In this document: piece by piece, positions 24,212 to 38,202 of the stretch
How the letters are laid out: every line of letters starts with the position of its first letter
Position numbering within the stretch: the stretch's first letter is position 1
Assembly (NCBI GenBank): GCA_945859605.1
Contig: OX243825.1
Location: 17,568,548-17,632,547 of the forward strand
From: Lumbricus rubellus
Taxonomy: Eukaryota > Annelida > Clitellata > Crassiclitellata > Lumbricidae
Direction of reading: 5' to 3'
DNA length: 64,000 nt
Notes under the pieces: generated by a model
The model's database searches: none
Told to the model about the DNA's origin: nothing
Seen by the model: the letters and a program-made list of their open reading frames with translations, nothing else
Program-made: the position numbers and the translations under genes

Positions 24212-24345
24212 GAGCATTTGTTATAGCACCCCTTCAAGATTAATACTCGGAGGTGCTCCCGACTACAGCGTGGACACTTAATAGGAGTTTCACGCCGAAG
24301 TGCATGTGCAATTGCTAGTAAAGGACTGTATTGCATTGTATTGCA
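24212..24345 (-). mobile_element. SINE 3' half, antisense, with related fragments at 23960-24130
   Basis: The 'gcatttgttatagcaccccttcaagat' tail and 'ggagtttcacgccgaag' body in reverse complement match the 31024 and 51236 copies. A more diverged tail ('tatatagcgctttttaaggctgctactcag') lies just upstream. Another tail is at 24545-24605. Confidence 0.7.
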
Positions 24346-24414
24346 TTGTAATGTAATGTATTTTGTTGTATTGCATTGTATTGCATTGTATTGTATTGTA
24401 TTGTATTGTATTAC

Positions 24415-24473
24415 CGTGGAGTTAATGACTTCAGCGGACAGAGAACGAGACGGACGTTTCGATCGATCGCCAT
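24415..24473 (-). CDS. DCC/neogenin-like gene, exon A: first strand of an FN3 domain
   Basis: Acceptor GTCGTCAG at 24474-24475; donor CCACG|GTAATA; 59 bp, phase 1 to phase 0. It encodes KRPSRSLSAEVINST, the A strand of FN3, completed by exon B (TITLKW). The donor lies at the edge of an (ATACA)n microsatellite. No preceding exons (signal peptide, Ig domains, first FN3 domains) were found between here and the viral element. Confidence 0.75.
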
Positions 24474-25235
24474 CTGACGACAAAAGAAAAAAACATTTTA
24501 ATACAATGTAATACACCATTGCATTGTATTGTATATAGATCTATTGAATCCATCAATTTATAAAGCGCCTCTTGCCGTGCACACTAATCAGAGGCGCTCC
24601 CAGTGAGAGAGCAGGCATTTGACCCATGCACCAGTTCTTCAATGTGGGTCCATGTATCGACTTCCATTATTTTCATGTAAGCATATTTATACTGCATGTA
24701 TTCATGCTATGGACCTATGTAGGTAATGCACCAATATCAAGCGAAATTTAACGATAAGAGTGTACCCAAGTGTGACAGGGAAACTGATGTATCTCACCTT
24801 CAAAGTGTAGAATATACAGCCTAGTATATGCATGCACGTATTAGCTAACCTATGTATGTATTCCTGAAAACTCGATTTATGTACGCCTACAGAAGCGTGT
24901 ACGTTTGTATCAGTGAATGCGTGTATGTACGTATATAATTATGTACATCACGTATACATTTATCTATGTATACTGCGTAAGCAACAAAGGTATTATATAT
25001 ATATATACACTGTAGCAATAGTGTATATAGCATCCTTTGTGGGTTCTGAAAATCGTCAATAATAAGCGCTTGCATTCTATACAACACAACACTGAGTCTC
25101 GTTTCCATGATCTTTAAATTGATCCTCATTCATAACCCAACGAATTCAGTTTCATTGGAGCCCAGAACGAGGATAATGGATATTCCTTGTCTAAAGCCCA
25201 TCGAGATATAAAATGTATGAAACGTGAGTTTCACT

Positions 25236-26003
25236 CATTCACACGTATACGTCTACAGCATAATATGCTACAACTTGAGTTCACACGTATACATACGTCT
25301 ACAGCACAATATGCTACAACTTGAGTTCACACGTATACGTCTACAGCATAATATGCTACAACTTGAGTTCACACGTATACGTCTACAGCATAATATGCTG
25401 CAACTTGAGTTCACACGTATACGTCTACAGCATAATATGCTACAACTTGAGTTCACACGTATACATACGTCTACAGCACAATATGCTACAACTTGAGTTC
25501 ACACGTATACGTCTACAGCATAATATGCTACAACTTGAGTTCACACGTATACGTCTACAGCATAATATGCTGCAACTTGAGTTCACACGTATACGTCTAC
25601 AGCATAATATGCTACAACTTGAGTTCACACGTATACGTCTACAGCATAATATGCTACAACTTGAGTTCACACGTATACGTCTACAGCATAATATGCTGCA
25701 ACTTGAGTTCACACGTATACGTCTACAGCATAATATGCTACAACTTGAGTTCACACGTATACGTCTACAGCATAATATGCTACAACTTGAGTTCACACGT
25801 ATACGTCTACAGCATAATATGCTACAACTTGAGTTCACACGTATACGTCTACAGCATAATATGCTACAACTTGAGTTCACATGTATACGTCTACAGCATA
25901 ATATGCTACAACTTGAGTTCACACGTATTCGTCTACAGCATAATATGCTACAACTTGAGTTCACACGTATACGTCTACAGCATAATATGCTACAACTTGA
26001 GTA
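25236..26003 (+). repeat. 42-bp minisatellite, 18 copies
   Basis: The unit contains ACGTATACGT and GCATAATATGC, both near-palindromic. Copies 2 and 6 share a 4-bp insertion (ACATACGTC) and a C variant, and other unit variants recur, showing a higher-order duplication. Because 42 is a multiple of three, frames stay open on both strands (about 260 and 234 codons); these are not genes. (TA)n follows at 26030-26071. Confidence 0.97.
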
Positions 26004-26027
26004 CAGTAGGCCTACATTAAATAGGTG

Positions 26028-26071
<44 letters not shown>

Positions 26072-26073
<2 letters not shown>

Positions 26074-27130
26074 GTAGTCATATTGACAGCAGCAACATTA
26101 ATTACATGAAGTGTTCCATCACAAAGAATGAACAAGAAAATCAATCAGTTGTAGTACAGTAGTAGCCTATGAGTCATTTAGAATAACAAGCACATTAAAA
26201 ATAGGCTGTGCGTAGATCCACTATCGACTCATATAACAGAGACCTTTTTCATAGCGCTATTACATGGATCATGCGATCGATCGAGTTGATGACGAAGGAA
26301 TCTGTTCGACAGAGGGAAGACTGGTCACTGATGATATCATGGATACACTCGGATACAAATATATTACTCATAAATGAATCACCAATGCCGACGCTTCAAA
26401 CAACGCGCCATGCGCCATTATAATGATGCAGCGATATTGATATTTCTAGGAATAGGTTTATCGAGCCAATACATGCTGACGACATTCTTTCAATTATTCA
26501 TTCATATATGTACGTATGCATGTATTTATGTATGCATGCTTTTCGGGTAACCAAGGCCACCGTACCTCTGCCTTGCACAGAAGGGGACTGCCATTGATTG
26601 CGTTTGCACAAACGGTGGTCTGGACTCTGGAATGGCACCCACCTCCTGAAATTTTATTGAAGCATTTTTTATTCAGCTCAAAACTGTACTTTTCGCCGTG
26701 CTAGAGTCGGGAGCGCCTCTGAGTAGCCACAATAAAGAGATGTAAAAATTCCTGAATGAAATACGGGGGAAAAACTGTCAAAGGCTTTGCGATGACAATC
26801 GGTAGATGTCGCTGGGTGGCAAACGGAAGCAGGTGCGCAAGGCACATGAGGTTTTGATGATGAAGAACGGTGTGGCTATAACAATGGCGACCTTGCAGCT
26901 GCTTTCTTTGATGCCTTTTGTGGACGCTGAGACCGACCGTCACCCGGTGCGATTTTCATTGAAGAGGCTTGAGCAAAAGACCAACCGCATTCGATTGAAG
27001 AAGAATCTTGTGATCGATTATTATTATTGGGAAATGTGATCGTTATTATTGTCTATGGTGCATTGCTTGTCAGAGTAACCGCAAAACGATTGAATACATA
27101 TCTAAACCAACTCTCTTCTGTTTATCAACC
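26072..27130. other. Gene-poor DNA with a SINE-tail fragment
   Basis: The tail 'gtcgggagcgcctctgagtag' is at 26703-26745. Short overlapping ORFs at 26700-27040 show no domain. Confidence 0.5.
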
Positions 27131-27139
27131 TTTGTGTGT

Positions 27140-27560
27140 GTTTCTCTCTCACTCACTCACTCTCACACTCATTCTATCTCACTCTCATTCTATCTCACTC
27201 TCTCTTAACATCACTCCCTCTTACTTGCTCTCTCAACCTCACTCTCTCTCTCTCTCTCACTCTTTATATCAACCTCACTCTCTCTCTCTCTCTCTCTCTC
27301 TCTCACTTTCTCTCTCTCTTTCTCACTCACTCTCTCTCACTTATTCTCTCTCTCTCTCTCACTCTTTATATCAACCTCACTCTCTCTCTCTCACTTTCTC
27401 TCTCTTTCTCACTCTCTCTCCTTCACTTTCTCTTTTACTCTCATTCACTCTCTCTCTCTCACTTTCTCTCTCCCTTTCTCTCTCACTTTCTCTCTCCCTT
27501 TCTCTCTCTCACTTTCTCTCTCTTCGTGCATCTCTCTGTCTGTCTGCCTGTCTATCTGTT
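27140..27560. repeat. CTCT/CACT polypyrimidine microsatellite
   Basis: A long impure (CT)n with CACTCT interruptions and a duplicated 'ctctttatatcaacctcac' block. Confidence 0.93.
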
Positions 27561-27599
27561 TGTCTTATACCTGCATGCCTGCATGTATGTATGTAATAC

Positions 27600-29580
27600 T
27601 GTGTATACATGACATTGCATGTCTTGTATAGGATGCCTTCTACCTTAATTCCGATGGTCTATATCCACTCACTTCCCTCACCATTTAGTCTCTGCTCCTC
27701 AGGCAGCTCTTTCTTCAGCTGGCTGCAATTCCGTTAACAGGTGTTCCGTCTTAACACCGACTCGTTCAAAGCAGTCAGTCGGCTCCGTAATTATCACCGA
27801 CGGCGGCCATCAGACAGGTGTTAATTCTGCGCTCTTACACCGGTGTCCATCGGAGTCTAAGCAAACGGTAGGAACACCGCCGCCGCCGACGGAATCAGCC
27901 GTGTGAGACGAACCGATGACTGAATCAACGATGCGTAAAACGATGACAGATTGCCTACTGTCAGTCTGTCACTCCATCACTCTGTCACTCGACTTGCCTA
28001 CTGTCACTCTGTCACTCTGTCACTCGACTTGCCTTCACTGTCACTCGACTTGCCTTTACGGTCATGTATGTCAACCGTCGATCGTCCCATCATTCATTTC
28101 GCCTCCACTGGCTGCACATTGCCAGTCCAAAGAATGTATAAAGGAGGAGGGCGACACTAATCATCCTTGATGTGGCAATGTTGTGAAACAGTAACAAGAT
28201 AAGCCCCTTTCTCCATGCAGCACAGGCTACATCTTCCTAGATAAGATAAGATAAGAATATTCTTTTATAGCCCAATATTGCTATCCGCATTTTGGTGCAC
28301 AGACTTGGTAGGATAAACAAGCGAACATCATTTCTATAGACCTATCATTAACACTTTGCAATTTCAGTCATCAAATTTGCGTTACAATCATTGAAGACAC
28401 AGACATGTACCAAGGACCTCTGGATATTAAACATGAGCCATTACCAGTATTGCATCCACCAACCGTTGACTTATTGAAGAAAATTATAGCATTGTTGCTA
28501 GGGATTTCTAAAGTTGGTTGGCCAAATGGTGTCATTGGGAAAGAGCAACATTTGGCAGACTTCCAATAGAGTCATCAGTCTGTATGTCTAGTGGGGATAC
28601 AATTGCGATGATATAGCCTATGGTAGGGAGCAATAGGCCACACAAAAAGTATTCATTATTACAACATGATAATAAATCGGAAAGCAGATGTAAATGGCAT
28701 TGCACATGACATTGTTTTTTAGAACCGTTGCCTTTTAGAATGGAACAAGAACGAAATTGTCCTACGGTTTTATATAGCGCTGCAGAAAGAGATCTGACAA
28801 GAAGGAAGTTGATTGGACGCATTGACCTTGTTCCTCTTAATGATGTTTGGTGGCGTCTTTAAAAAAATCCAGGCAACATTCTTCTCGTAGGTGGAGAGTG
28901 GAGAGTGGCACGCGAAGCTGACTAGCATGACAGTTCCGAAAGACTTCAAGGAATCCATGCGGAGTTAGATCAAACGAATACCATGTATGAATGGGTCATC
29001 CGTTTTGAAGGCGCGTGGTCCTCCTTTCAACCAATATGTATACACCCTACCACTGCACCTGACACGACTGGATGGGAGCCAGCTGTGCATGCCGCGGCAT
29101 GGGCGCAAATATATAGCATATATATAATATACATAATACATAGATATATATATATACACATGTATATACACAAATACTTCTACGACTCTACATGTATACC
29201 GATGACTCGCAGCTGTGTGATTTCTGTTTTCATTCAGTAGCAAGATGTATCCATGGACTTTCATAATTGTATAGGAGTTTAGGATGGATCCCAGCTGGTG
29301 ACAACGTTTCATCGTAGACTGCATGCATGACATGTGCTGTCGAATTGATGCAGCTACTGCTATAACGATAGCGTTGTTATTATTATAATACACAAGTTGC
29401 TGCTGGTCGATTGGAGTTAGGCAATAAGCCATGATCATTTGATCAGTTGTTTGCATGAAAAGCCAGCGTTAACTCCTAATTAAATTATTAATGTAATCAG
29501 ATTGAGCATGCTTTTGCAGGTGTCTATAGACACTACAGTCTTGGTAGTCTATTAACTGTCTATGACTATTAAATGTCCAT
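27600..29580. other. Gene-poor DNA, nothing convincing
   Basis: Includes a GC-richer patch with short inverted segments (27720-27910), repeats of 'gtcactcgacttgcc' (27960-28060) and AT dinucleotide runs (29105-29165). No exon was supported. Confidence 0.45.
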
Positions 29581-29742
29581 TGGCAGTCAGTCAGTCAGTC
29601 AATCAATCAATCAGTCAGCCAGTCAATCAGTCAATCAGCCAGCCAGTCAGCCAGCCAGTCAGCCAGCTAGTCAGCCAGCCAGTCAGTCAGCCAGCCAGTC
29701 AGCCAGCCAGTCAGTCAGCCAGCAAGTCAGCCAGCCAGCTTG
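29581..29742. repeat. CAGTCAGC-type microsatellite
   Basis: Tetranucleotide CAGT/CAGC/CAAT repeats, similar to 50320-50540. Confidence 0.93.
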
Positions 29743-30269
29743 TGACTGAAAAACATTAATGCGGACGTCTCTAACCTTGCAGATGTCTGTGCGGTCTGGT
29801 CTGGTTCGTCCGTATAATACACATCTCTCTGGTCGTGTGTTGTCTGTTTATATTTCCCCATTCTCAGATTAAACAGTTGAGGAAACGAAGGAACGCATAG
29901 CAGCAGCAGCAGAAGCAGAAGCCTGTTTTTCCAGTATTACAATATCAAATGGGTTGAGTCCGTCTGCCTTGGCTGCAGGGGACGAAAGACCGACCGACCG
30001 ACCGGGGGATTCCCTCCCCCTCCCCCATTTTCCTACACTGGGCGGACATCGATGGACCTCTGAGAAGATCCTCTCCCCCCGATGCCCACCCCCACCCCCT
30101 CACCCCACCCACGTGCCGCAACCAGCGATATATAAACAGGTTCCTTAGGTTACGCGGTGTACCAGATAAACATCAGGAAACAGGAAAGAAGGGAGCGAGG
30201 AATGAATGAAGAACGGAGAGGGGCAGAAAGATGGTAGGACGATTTAAAGGTGGAAGAAAGAAAGGTATG

Positions 30270-30490
30270 AGCGAATGAATGCATGGAAGGAAGGAAGAAT
30301 AGAAGGAAGGAAGAATAGAAGAAAGGAATAATAGAAGGAAGGAAGAATAGAAGGAAGGAAGAATAGAAGGAAGGAAGAATAGAAGAAAGGAATAATAGAA
30401 GGAAGGAAGAATAGAAGGAAGGAAGAATAGAAGGAAGGAAGAATAGAAGGAAGGAAGAATAGAAGGAAGGAAGAATAGAAGGAAGGACGG
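30270..30490. repeat. 12-bp repeat GAAGGAAGAATA
   Basis: About 16 copies of AGAAGGAAGGAAGAAT-type units. Frames in either strand are spurious. Confidence 0.93.
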
Positions 30491-30558
30491 AATTGAGGAA
30501 TGGAAGAGAGAATAGAAGAAAAAAGGAAATGTGACGGAAAGAGAGACAAAAATCATAG

Positions 30559-30767
30559 GTTTTTTAACGTGCAGTTGTACACAAACTGTGCAGTTCTAAA
30601 TGGATTTGCGCAGTTGTAGAAGCACTTCTGTAGGTTACATGCAGTTAAAACTAGCACCAAAAAGTCATTTCTTTTAATTTGTTCTTCGATTGGAAGTAAT
30701 TTACCATGGAAGATGGGAAAGGAAAGAAAGAGTTGTGGAGTTCTAAAAATCCCTTAAAACAGCTCTG
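30559..30767 (+). mobile_element. CAGGGCTGTTTT MITE, copy 4
   Basis: Begins 'ttttttaacgtgcagttgtac' and ends CCCTTAAAACAGCTCTG. It has two small insertions relative to the other copies. Confidence 0.75.
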
Positions 30768-31023
30768 ACAAAAAAATAGAATGAAGAAGAAGGTGGATGA
30801 TTTATTTAAGCAATGAGTGAAGCGAGAAGAAAGTGATGAATGAAGTTGGAGTATTTAAAGAATACTTGACGAAAGAATGGAGGTGGAATGAGGCGATAGA
30901 CGAAAACAGCAAAACAGCAAAACAGCAAGGAATCTTATAGAAGCACTTTTTTCTTAGAGTGGAACGACCAGGAAAGTACGAGGAATTAAATCGATATAAT
31001 TTAGCCGTTTTGTTTGTTTGTAT

Positions 31024-31205
31024 GTGCACTTGTTATAGCGCCCCTTCAAGCTCTCTCTACTCAGAGGCGCTCCCGAATGCAGAGCGGACACTGCATCGGA
31101 GTTTCACGCCAAAGCGCTGAGCAATTGTGAGTGAAGGACTTTCCCAAGGTCCCTACGCGGTTGAGGGTGGATTCGAACCTCGAACCTTCCGGCCGTATAC
31201 AAGAG
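31024..31205 (-). mobile_element. tRNA-derived SINE copy, antisense
   Basis: Nearly identical in reverse complement to 51236-51450, including the GGATTCGAACC B box and the GAGCGCCTCTGAGTAG tail. A second tail fragment follows at 31205-31240. Confidence 0.85.
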
Positions 31206-31539
31206 TCAGGAGCGCCTCTGAGTAGTCTACACAGAAGAGGAGCTATATACAGTATATTATTTAGTGAGTGAATAGATAATTTAATTAATTTATTAATTAA
31301 TTTAATTAATTAATTAATTAATTAATAACCTAATAGAAACCAGGCACAGTTTCTTTGGTAAACGAAAAAGAAATAATAATATTATGGCTATGTCAACGAA
31401 ACACAACATTGGTGGTCGACCGATTGAACAGGGAATCAGCGTATAACAATCTGAAACAGTTTTCTGGCTATTGTACATGTAGATTAGAGAAAGACTTCCA
31501 TTATGGCTCTCGGGCTCACCGTTTTGTCAATGATTTTGT

Positions 31540-31915
31540 CCACACACACATACACTCACACACACGTACACACACACACACACACACACATACACACACA
31601 CACATACACACACACACACACACACACAGGTCATGCTTTGTATGATCGATGATTTCGCACGGAGCAACTGAACTCACGTGGACACGTTATCCTTTATCTT
31701 GGTCGGCTCTGCACATGCGTCTCTTCCTATCTCCATCTCTCTATATATCCCTTCCTCTGTGTATGTCTGTCTATATGTATCTGTGCATGCATGTATATGT
31801 AGATATACATGCTATAGCCGCGCGCCTCCTTAACATTGCTGCTCAGAGTAGATATACTCTCTCTGTCTCTCTGTCTCTATCTCTCTTTGTGTCTGTCTGT
31901 CTGTCTGTCTGTCTA

Positions 31916-31950
<35 letters not shown>

Positions 31951-32070
31951 TTCTAATCTGATCTCTGTCGTATACCTCATTTCGATCTCCCTCTCCCTCT
32001 CTCCACTCCTCACTCTCTCTCTCTCTCACACACACACTCACTCACTCACTCACTCACTTCCTGTATCTAT
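31540..32070. repeat. (CA)n then CTGT/CTCT simple repeats
   Basis: (CA)n at about 31545-31628, then a (CT)n/(CTGT)n tract at 31855-32070. Confidence 0.92.
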
Positions 32071-35000
32071 CTATCTATCTCCCCACTCTCCCTCTGCCTC
32101 TCTCTCCATGATTCTCTCTCACAGAGGTCAAATATTATTGACTAATAAAATCCCCACTACACAGTACACACGTATTGCACCGCGCATCACAAGTGTCATC
32201 CACAAATTAACGATATTGTCCCCGACAGCGAAATTACACCACAAGCCGTTCAGGCATCATTCACACCGTCTCTCTGCACCAGATACATATTCACAACTCG
32301 CATCAGATATGTAGGGTTACATGTATGACATTGTATGTATATGAATGTACACTTATGTTATGTATATACCTGCTTACATGTGGTGGAACCGTGTGAACTG
32401 GACCGTTTCAATTAGCACCTCGTTCGTTTATTCCACGCCCCTTTGGATGGTGGGGCAGCCCAAAAATAATCACCACCATAGATTCATATCATGCTGTATA
32501 TACATGGATACACATGCATGGAACTAATAATATATACATGCAGAGTACGATACACGCACACAAAATGTATATAATATAATATGCCAACAGGCCAGCGATG
32601 AAATGAATGGTTCAGCATTATTATACTTATAAATATATATATATATATACAGCATATATATAATATGTCTATATATACATGTATATTTTATATTATGCAT
32701 GTATAATTATATATATATATATATATATACATGTATATATGAAATGTGTTTCTCTTACGCAGACGTGATGCTATTGAACCGACAGGTGTGTGGTTGACCT
32801 GCGCTTGATCCCATGCCTTTGTCTGTTATTCCATGCAGAGCATTGAGGTCAAACTACGTATACAGTGGAATTCGAAGACAAAGGTCAATGCCAGGTCAAG
32901 TCATCTGTGACCTCTTCTGACCCCACGCACAAAGAATACCATTCTTATTCAGGATAATTCTCCAGCAGTTGACTGAAAGTAGGAGTTTCCATTACCTGCC
33001 AGCTGCATGCAGCGCAGGATATACCACAGAACCTTTCAGACCAATTCGCCACCTCCTTAATCAGCATTGTGAACTATGATGAATGATATTCAGCAAAGAA
33101 ATGTCTTTGCTACAAAATTATTAATATCCATCATCATCATCATCACTATCACCGTCATCACCATAATCTTTCATGTAGTCGCATCACCTTTGAGCAGGAC
33201 ATGCACCATGCATGGTGTCAACCCTGGTATCTCGCCAGCGGCTGAACATCGTATCTCACACACACACACACACATACACACACACACACACACCAACACA
33301 CACACCAACCAACCCACACACACATACACACACACGAAACAACGAACAGCCTCTTTCCACCACTTTGTTTGCTTAGTTAAAGAGTTAGAAGATGATCTAT
33401 AGAGGTTGAAACCCCATACTACTCGGAAAATTAAGACACTGCCTACTGGTGCCCTTGAGAATCCTTGGGCTATTCGTCTGGCTTTTCTTACTGTCGGAAA
33501 TAGTGTAGGCATTCTAGCGATGTCAGTCGCTGAGCTATTACATATAAGACGATATTCGGACGATTGACTGGAACACACTGTTTGTGTGTTGGGTGTTGAT
33601 GCATGGGGGTATTGGGGGAGTTATGGCTGATGTGTCGACCCCTTAGGGGCATCTGTTCTTTGTCTACGGTTTGGAATTGAGACAACGTGTTGAGTGACAT
33701 TAACAACGTCAAAGGCCTCTGACACCCATGATTGCGAGTATACCTCCTTACAAGTGCTACTCATTGTTGCCCATTCTAAGTCTGTTTTCTACCCACCCAC
33801 CCATCCGCTCGCTCGCTCGTTGTAATCACTCTAGAGCTTTATTGCATCGAGGGTATATTTATAATAGCCTACGCGTGAAGAACCCGATTTGTGAGTTTTG
33901 TGAGGAAACGTTTGACGTCCATTCCTGACAGCCACAGCAAAACCTTCGTCGGTGTGTAAAGAGCGAAACGTTTCATGTCTTTGTTCGGTCGTCATAAAGA
34001 ATTCTCAGTTTGGCTGGTCGGTTGGTCGTTAGGGCAATTAATGTCCACCCCCCCCCCCTCCCGGAGAAATGGGGTGGCACCGATCCGTTTGATAAACAAA
34101 TGTCGTTTCAATGCCCTGAGGTTAATTGATGGGGTAAAGATGGGTAGACTGGCCAACTGTTTTAGACTGATCATAAAAGGGCTCCAAGATTAAGTGGTGA
34201 TGTTTTAAGTTTAAACTTTTTAAAGCCAACGTTCTTAGCAGGACGATCGCAAAACTGTCACTTGGAATATTTCTGAATGTTGCAAGGCTGAATAACTGGA
34301 AGAGTCGGAGGAAGGTTCTGGATTTGGTGCTGGAACAAGTGCTTGAGGGAAAGAAGGAAACAAGATGGTTGTCAGTCATATATCAGTCTGCAGCACCTCT
34401 GTTCAACGTTTTATTCAACCTGTCGAGTGAGTAGCCCTGCAGCTGGGGCCATGGTCTCCATCTTACTCTTTACCAGATTCTCTTTCCCCTTCAACTTATT
34501 CCTTGCTTGAGCTGAAGAGAAAGTGATACTCTCTCAGAAGAACCACTCACTGAAGTGTCCACGAGAGACCTCTCATGTTTTCGTCTCTAATTCCACTATA
34601 CGGTGCGTCTTACCTGATGAAAGATTGTTACCGGATTTCCTAAGGACGTGACCCAGAGGTATCCTGACCTTGTATACATGTACAGCGCATTACCCTTAAG
34701 ACGTTACGCACTAGTCTCTTACTTGTTCTTTTCTATGCCCAGCTCAATGGATATTAAATAGTACAAAGTAATCCACATGGACCACAATTGTTACAAATAT
34801 AATTAAAGATCTTAAATCCACCCCAAGTGATACACGTGCTGCAGGGTTTAAAGCCCAATAAATTGTAACTCGTCATTTTGGAATTCCCTCCCTGTAGTGT
34901 CCACTCAGTTATTTTGTTCTCAACTTAGGCTCCAATGTTTTCAAACTGCTTATCCACATATGAAGGCGAAATCTCGCTTCAGTACATTGATCGTAAATGA

Positions 35001-36300
35001 GTGTACACTGGTCTCTCCGGAAACCACCGAATTTTGTTTTTAGTCGTGAGATTTTTTTGCAGCAGAACGAAGATAAGTAAGTAGGCTACCGTTGAATATA
35101 GTAGAACTTCTGAAGATCGTCCTGGAGTGTAAGACTTGGCAGGCTCTCATGCTGCCCGCGGGCGATGTGTGTTAGACTTCATGTGGTACAAAGGGTCGTC
35201 CACTTAGAAATGCGATTCATCCGCACTTCAATCAGTGATTGGCCGAAGTATTATTCTCCAGATGAAGGTTAAATGAACAAGAGGTTACTAAGCTCTAAAC
35301 TTAAGAATATCTGCATGGCATTGCATACGCTGCCTTAAGGCATATCAACCATCTGTCCTTTTGTCTCTGCGTATATGTGTATAGACTCCTTTGTTTCTCT
35401 ATCTATCTATACGTGACTGTGTTTCTTCGTACAAGTCTTTGTCGGTGTCTCTGTAACTTTTTCTGGATCCATCAGGGTTCATGTTCATCATCTTCATTTC
35501 CATCACAAAGGTGCATTGTACGTTTATCTGCGTCTTTGTGTGCTTTTCTCTTCGCATCTCGGTAACCAGTATAGACTAAGACCGTAGCCAGGATTTATTT
35601 CGGGGGTGTTTACTCGACCGTGAACAAACCCACAAGCAACCGAATCAACTGACTAATAGGTTTTGGGAAGCGTCGTCAGCTCTCACAGCGGCTTCTGTAG
35701 GCCTACGGCCAATACATTATTACACACTGTTGTTCTTACACGATAAGTTACATCATGTGTTAGTAAATGCATTATTTAATTGTCACATTATTTCATTTCG
35801 TGGGGTCTCAAACGCCCAAAGCACTCCTTCGCTATACGGCGTTACAGCAGACCGTAGGCCTACGTTATATCCTATACATGTCAAATATCGTCATTTTTGC
35901 TTGAGGACCCCGTTGGCAATCTAAATTCTGCATTCCGTATCAGTCAGTCAGTGAGCCTAACATGACCGTTTTTCATACTTGTTTTTTCGTTTTAATTCTT
36001 CAGAAAATTCCTTTTCCGTTTCTTATATTTTTGTAGACTATGTGACCATAGGCCTATATTTAGATTTACTGATTGTTATTATTTTCCTTAATTTTATTTT
36101 CCTCTGATATCCCTTAATGCTGTCTCCGTGTTTTCAATGATTCCGCTAATTTAATCCTGTACTGAACAGGAAGCCAATGCAACTGGTAGAGTAGGGTTGA
36201 GGATCTAGTTTGTATTGAGACACGCAGCACTACCCGCGCTAAGGAGTTTTGGCTGTGTTGCAGCCTGTTGAGCTCAGTGTCTGAGAGACCCACAAAACGG
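32071..36300. other. Gene-poor DNA with scattered microsatellites
   Basis: Includes (TA)n at 32630-32735 and (CA)n at 33255-33340. No exon with splice support, RNA gene or repeat family could be identified in the rest. Confidence 0.5.
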
Positions 36301-36605
36301 TGTATGTATGTATGTATGTATGTATGTATGTATGTATGTATGTATGTATGTATGTATGTATGTATGTATGTATGTATGTATGTATGTATGTATGTATGTA
36401 TGCATGCATGTATGTATGTATGTATGTATGTATGTATGTATGTATGTATGTATGTGTGTATGTATGTGTGTGTGTATGTGTGTGTATGTATGTATGTATG
36501 TTTGTATGTATGTATGTATGTATGTATGTATGTATGTATGTATGTATGTATGTATGTATGTATGTATGTATGTATGCATATTATGTATGTATTTATGTAT
36601 GTATC
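36301..36605. repeat. (TATG)n microsatellite, about 75 units
   Basis: Nearly uninterrupted tetranucleotide with a short TGTG-rich interruption near 36455-36485. A CTGT-type repeat follows at 36715-36835. Confidence 0.97.
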
Positions 36606-36835
36606 TCGACACTTATAGCGCCTTTCAACTACTTCACAAAGAGGTCAGCTAAACCGATTTTCAGAAAGATGAATAGGCAGACAGACATGCAGACAAAGAT
36701 ATACAATACAAAATGTCTGTCTGTCTGTCATAAGTGACCGCCCCAGGTCTTTCTATATTATTTGTGTTTGTCTGTCCGTCCGTCCGTCTGTCTGTCTGCC
36801 TGTCTGTCTGTCTGCCTGTCTGTCTGTCTGTGTGC

Positions 36836-38202
36836 ATGCATGTATTGTTTCATGTCTAACCGAAGACAGGTATACAGGCAGATAGACAGACAGATGAACC
36901 CAGAGCGATAACTTTCCGCGTGTCAAAGACACTGAGAAGCTCACAGGCTGACGTGTTTATCGCTGTTCTAACCTACATCTTTAGCATATTTTGCTGACGG
37001 AGGAACAGACGCCGCGAAAGATAATCGTTGAAGCATCTGCGAGATGTGTTATAACAATCAAAATGCTCATCCATATACTATAGAGGCAGAAACGCACGTC
37101 GGTTGCAGAGGATGGATGCGCAGAGGTCAGGTGACCTTACAACGTTTGCTTTATGAATTACCGACGAAGAGGAACGGGGCTGTGATAATTCCACTATACA
37201 TATATTAGCATAATATATCAGCGGTTGGAAGTTCGTACTCATCATGTGAAATTCTTTAAAGGCGGTTTACAAGTATTGCCAGATACAACACCACCAGAAC
37301 CACCACCACCACCACCATCACCATAATCACCACGACCACCACCATCATCATCACCACCATCACCACCACGACCGCCACCACCACAACCACCACAACCATC
37401 ACAGCCACAACCACACCACAACCACACCATAAAGACCACCTCACTATCGCCATCACCATCTCCACCACGACCACCACCACCACTATCACCACGAATACGT
37501 ATACATGTATTGTTACATGTAAAGGTCCATTAAGTAAATAAATACAAATTCTCGCTTGAGTTCATATGAAAGTATATCCTATAACAATAATTATTACACC
37601 TTTGCGAAAAGAAACAAAATCGAAACTCGACAAATCGCGGCATCATCTTCTACAACAGCATTCAAACATTTCAACAAACAGAACCAGCAACTCTGAGGTC
37701 TTTGGCAAAGGACGCGAAACAGACACTGCAGCCACGATGTCTAGGTTATTAAGAGTGACCTCACGATGGTCTCCCGTGTACAAATCATCTAACACGGAGC
37801 TTTTGCTTACTAACATCAGAACAAAGGTTCCTCTCGGCAGATAAAGACCCAAGTGCCAAGCTCTCTTAAACATATATATATTATTCTGAGTTTATGCAGA
37901 GTTCAGTTCGTTTCTGGCCAGGTGGCCGAAATACTAACATTGCTTGCATATAAGTATACACTCAGACTATACAGCGTGGTAGCATGCATGGTCAAGCATA
38001 ACAGACCTAACAGACCGTCTGGAGTCTGGTCACAAGTTAAACAGAACTAACAATCCTTCTGAAGTTGCAGGGTACATATACACTGTATAACACAATGCCC
38101 TAAATGCGTATATAAAAATAAACATACGTGCATGCATACTTTTGCATAGGGAAGCCAAACACTGTACACACGGCCGTTTCCTGGACAATGGATATCACCT
38201 GG
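36836..38202. other. Gene-poor DNA with a CAC-rich microsatellite
   Basis: A CACCAC/CACCAT tract lies at 37285-37495. Overlapping ORFs at 37566-37873 are open on both strands but have no domain. Confidence 0.5.

Noticed and set aside
25236..26003. CRISPR-like regular array
   Set aside because: There are no unique spacers and units are head-to-tail identical; it is a eukaryotic minisatellite.
25321..26144. Long ORFs of 262 and 234 codons
   Set aside because: Products of a 42-bp minisatellite whose period is a multiple of three; open on both strands.
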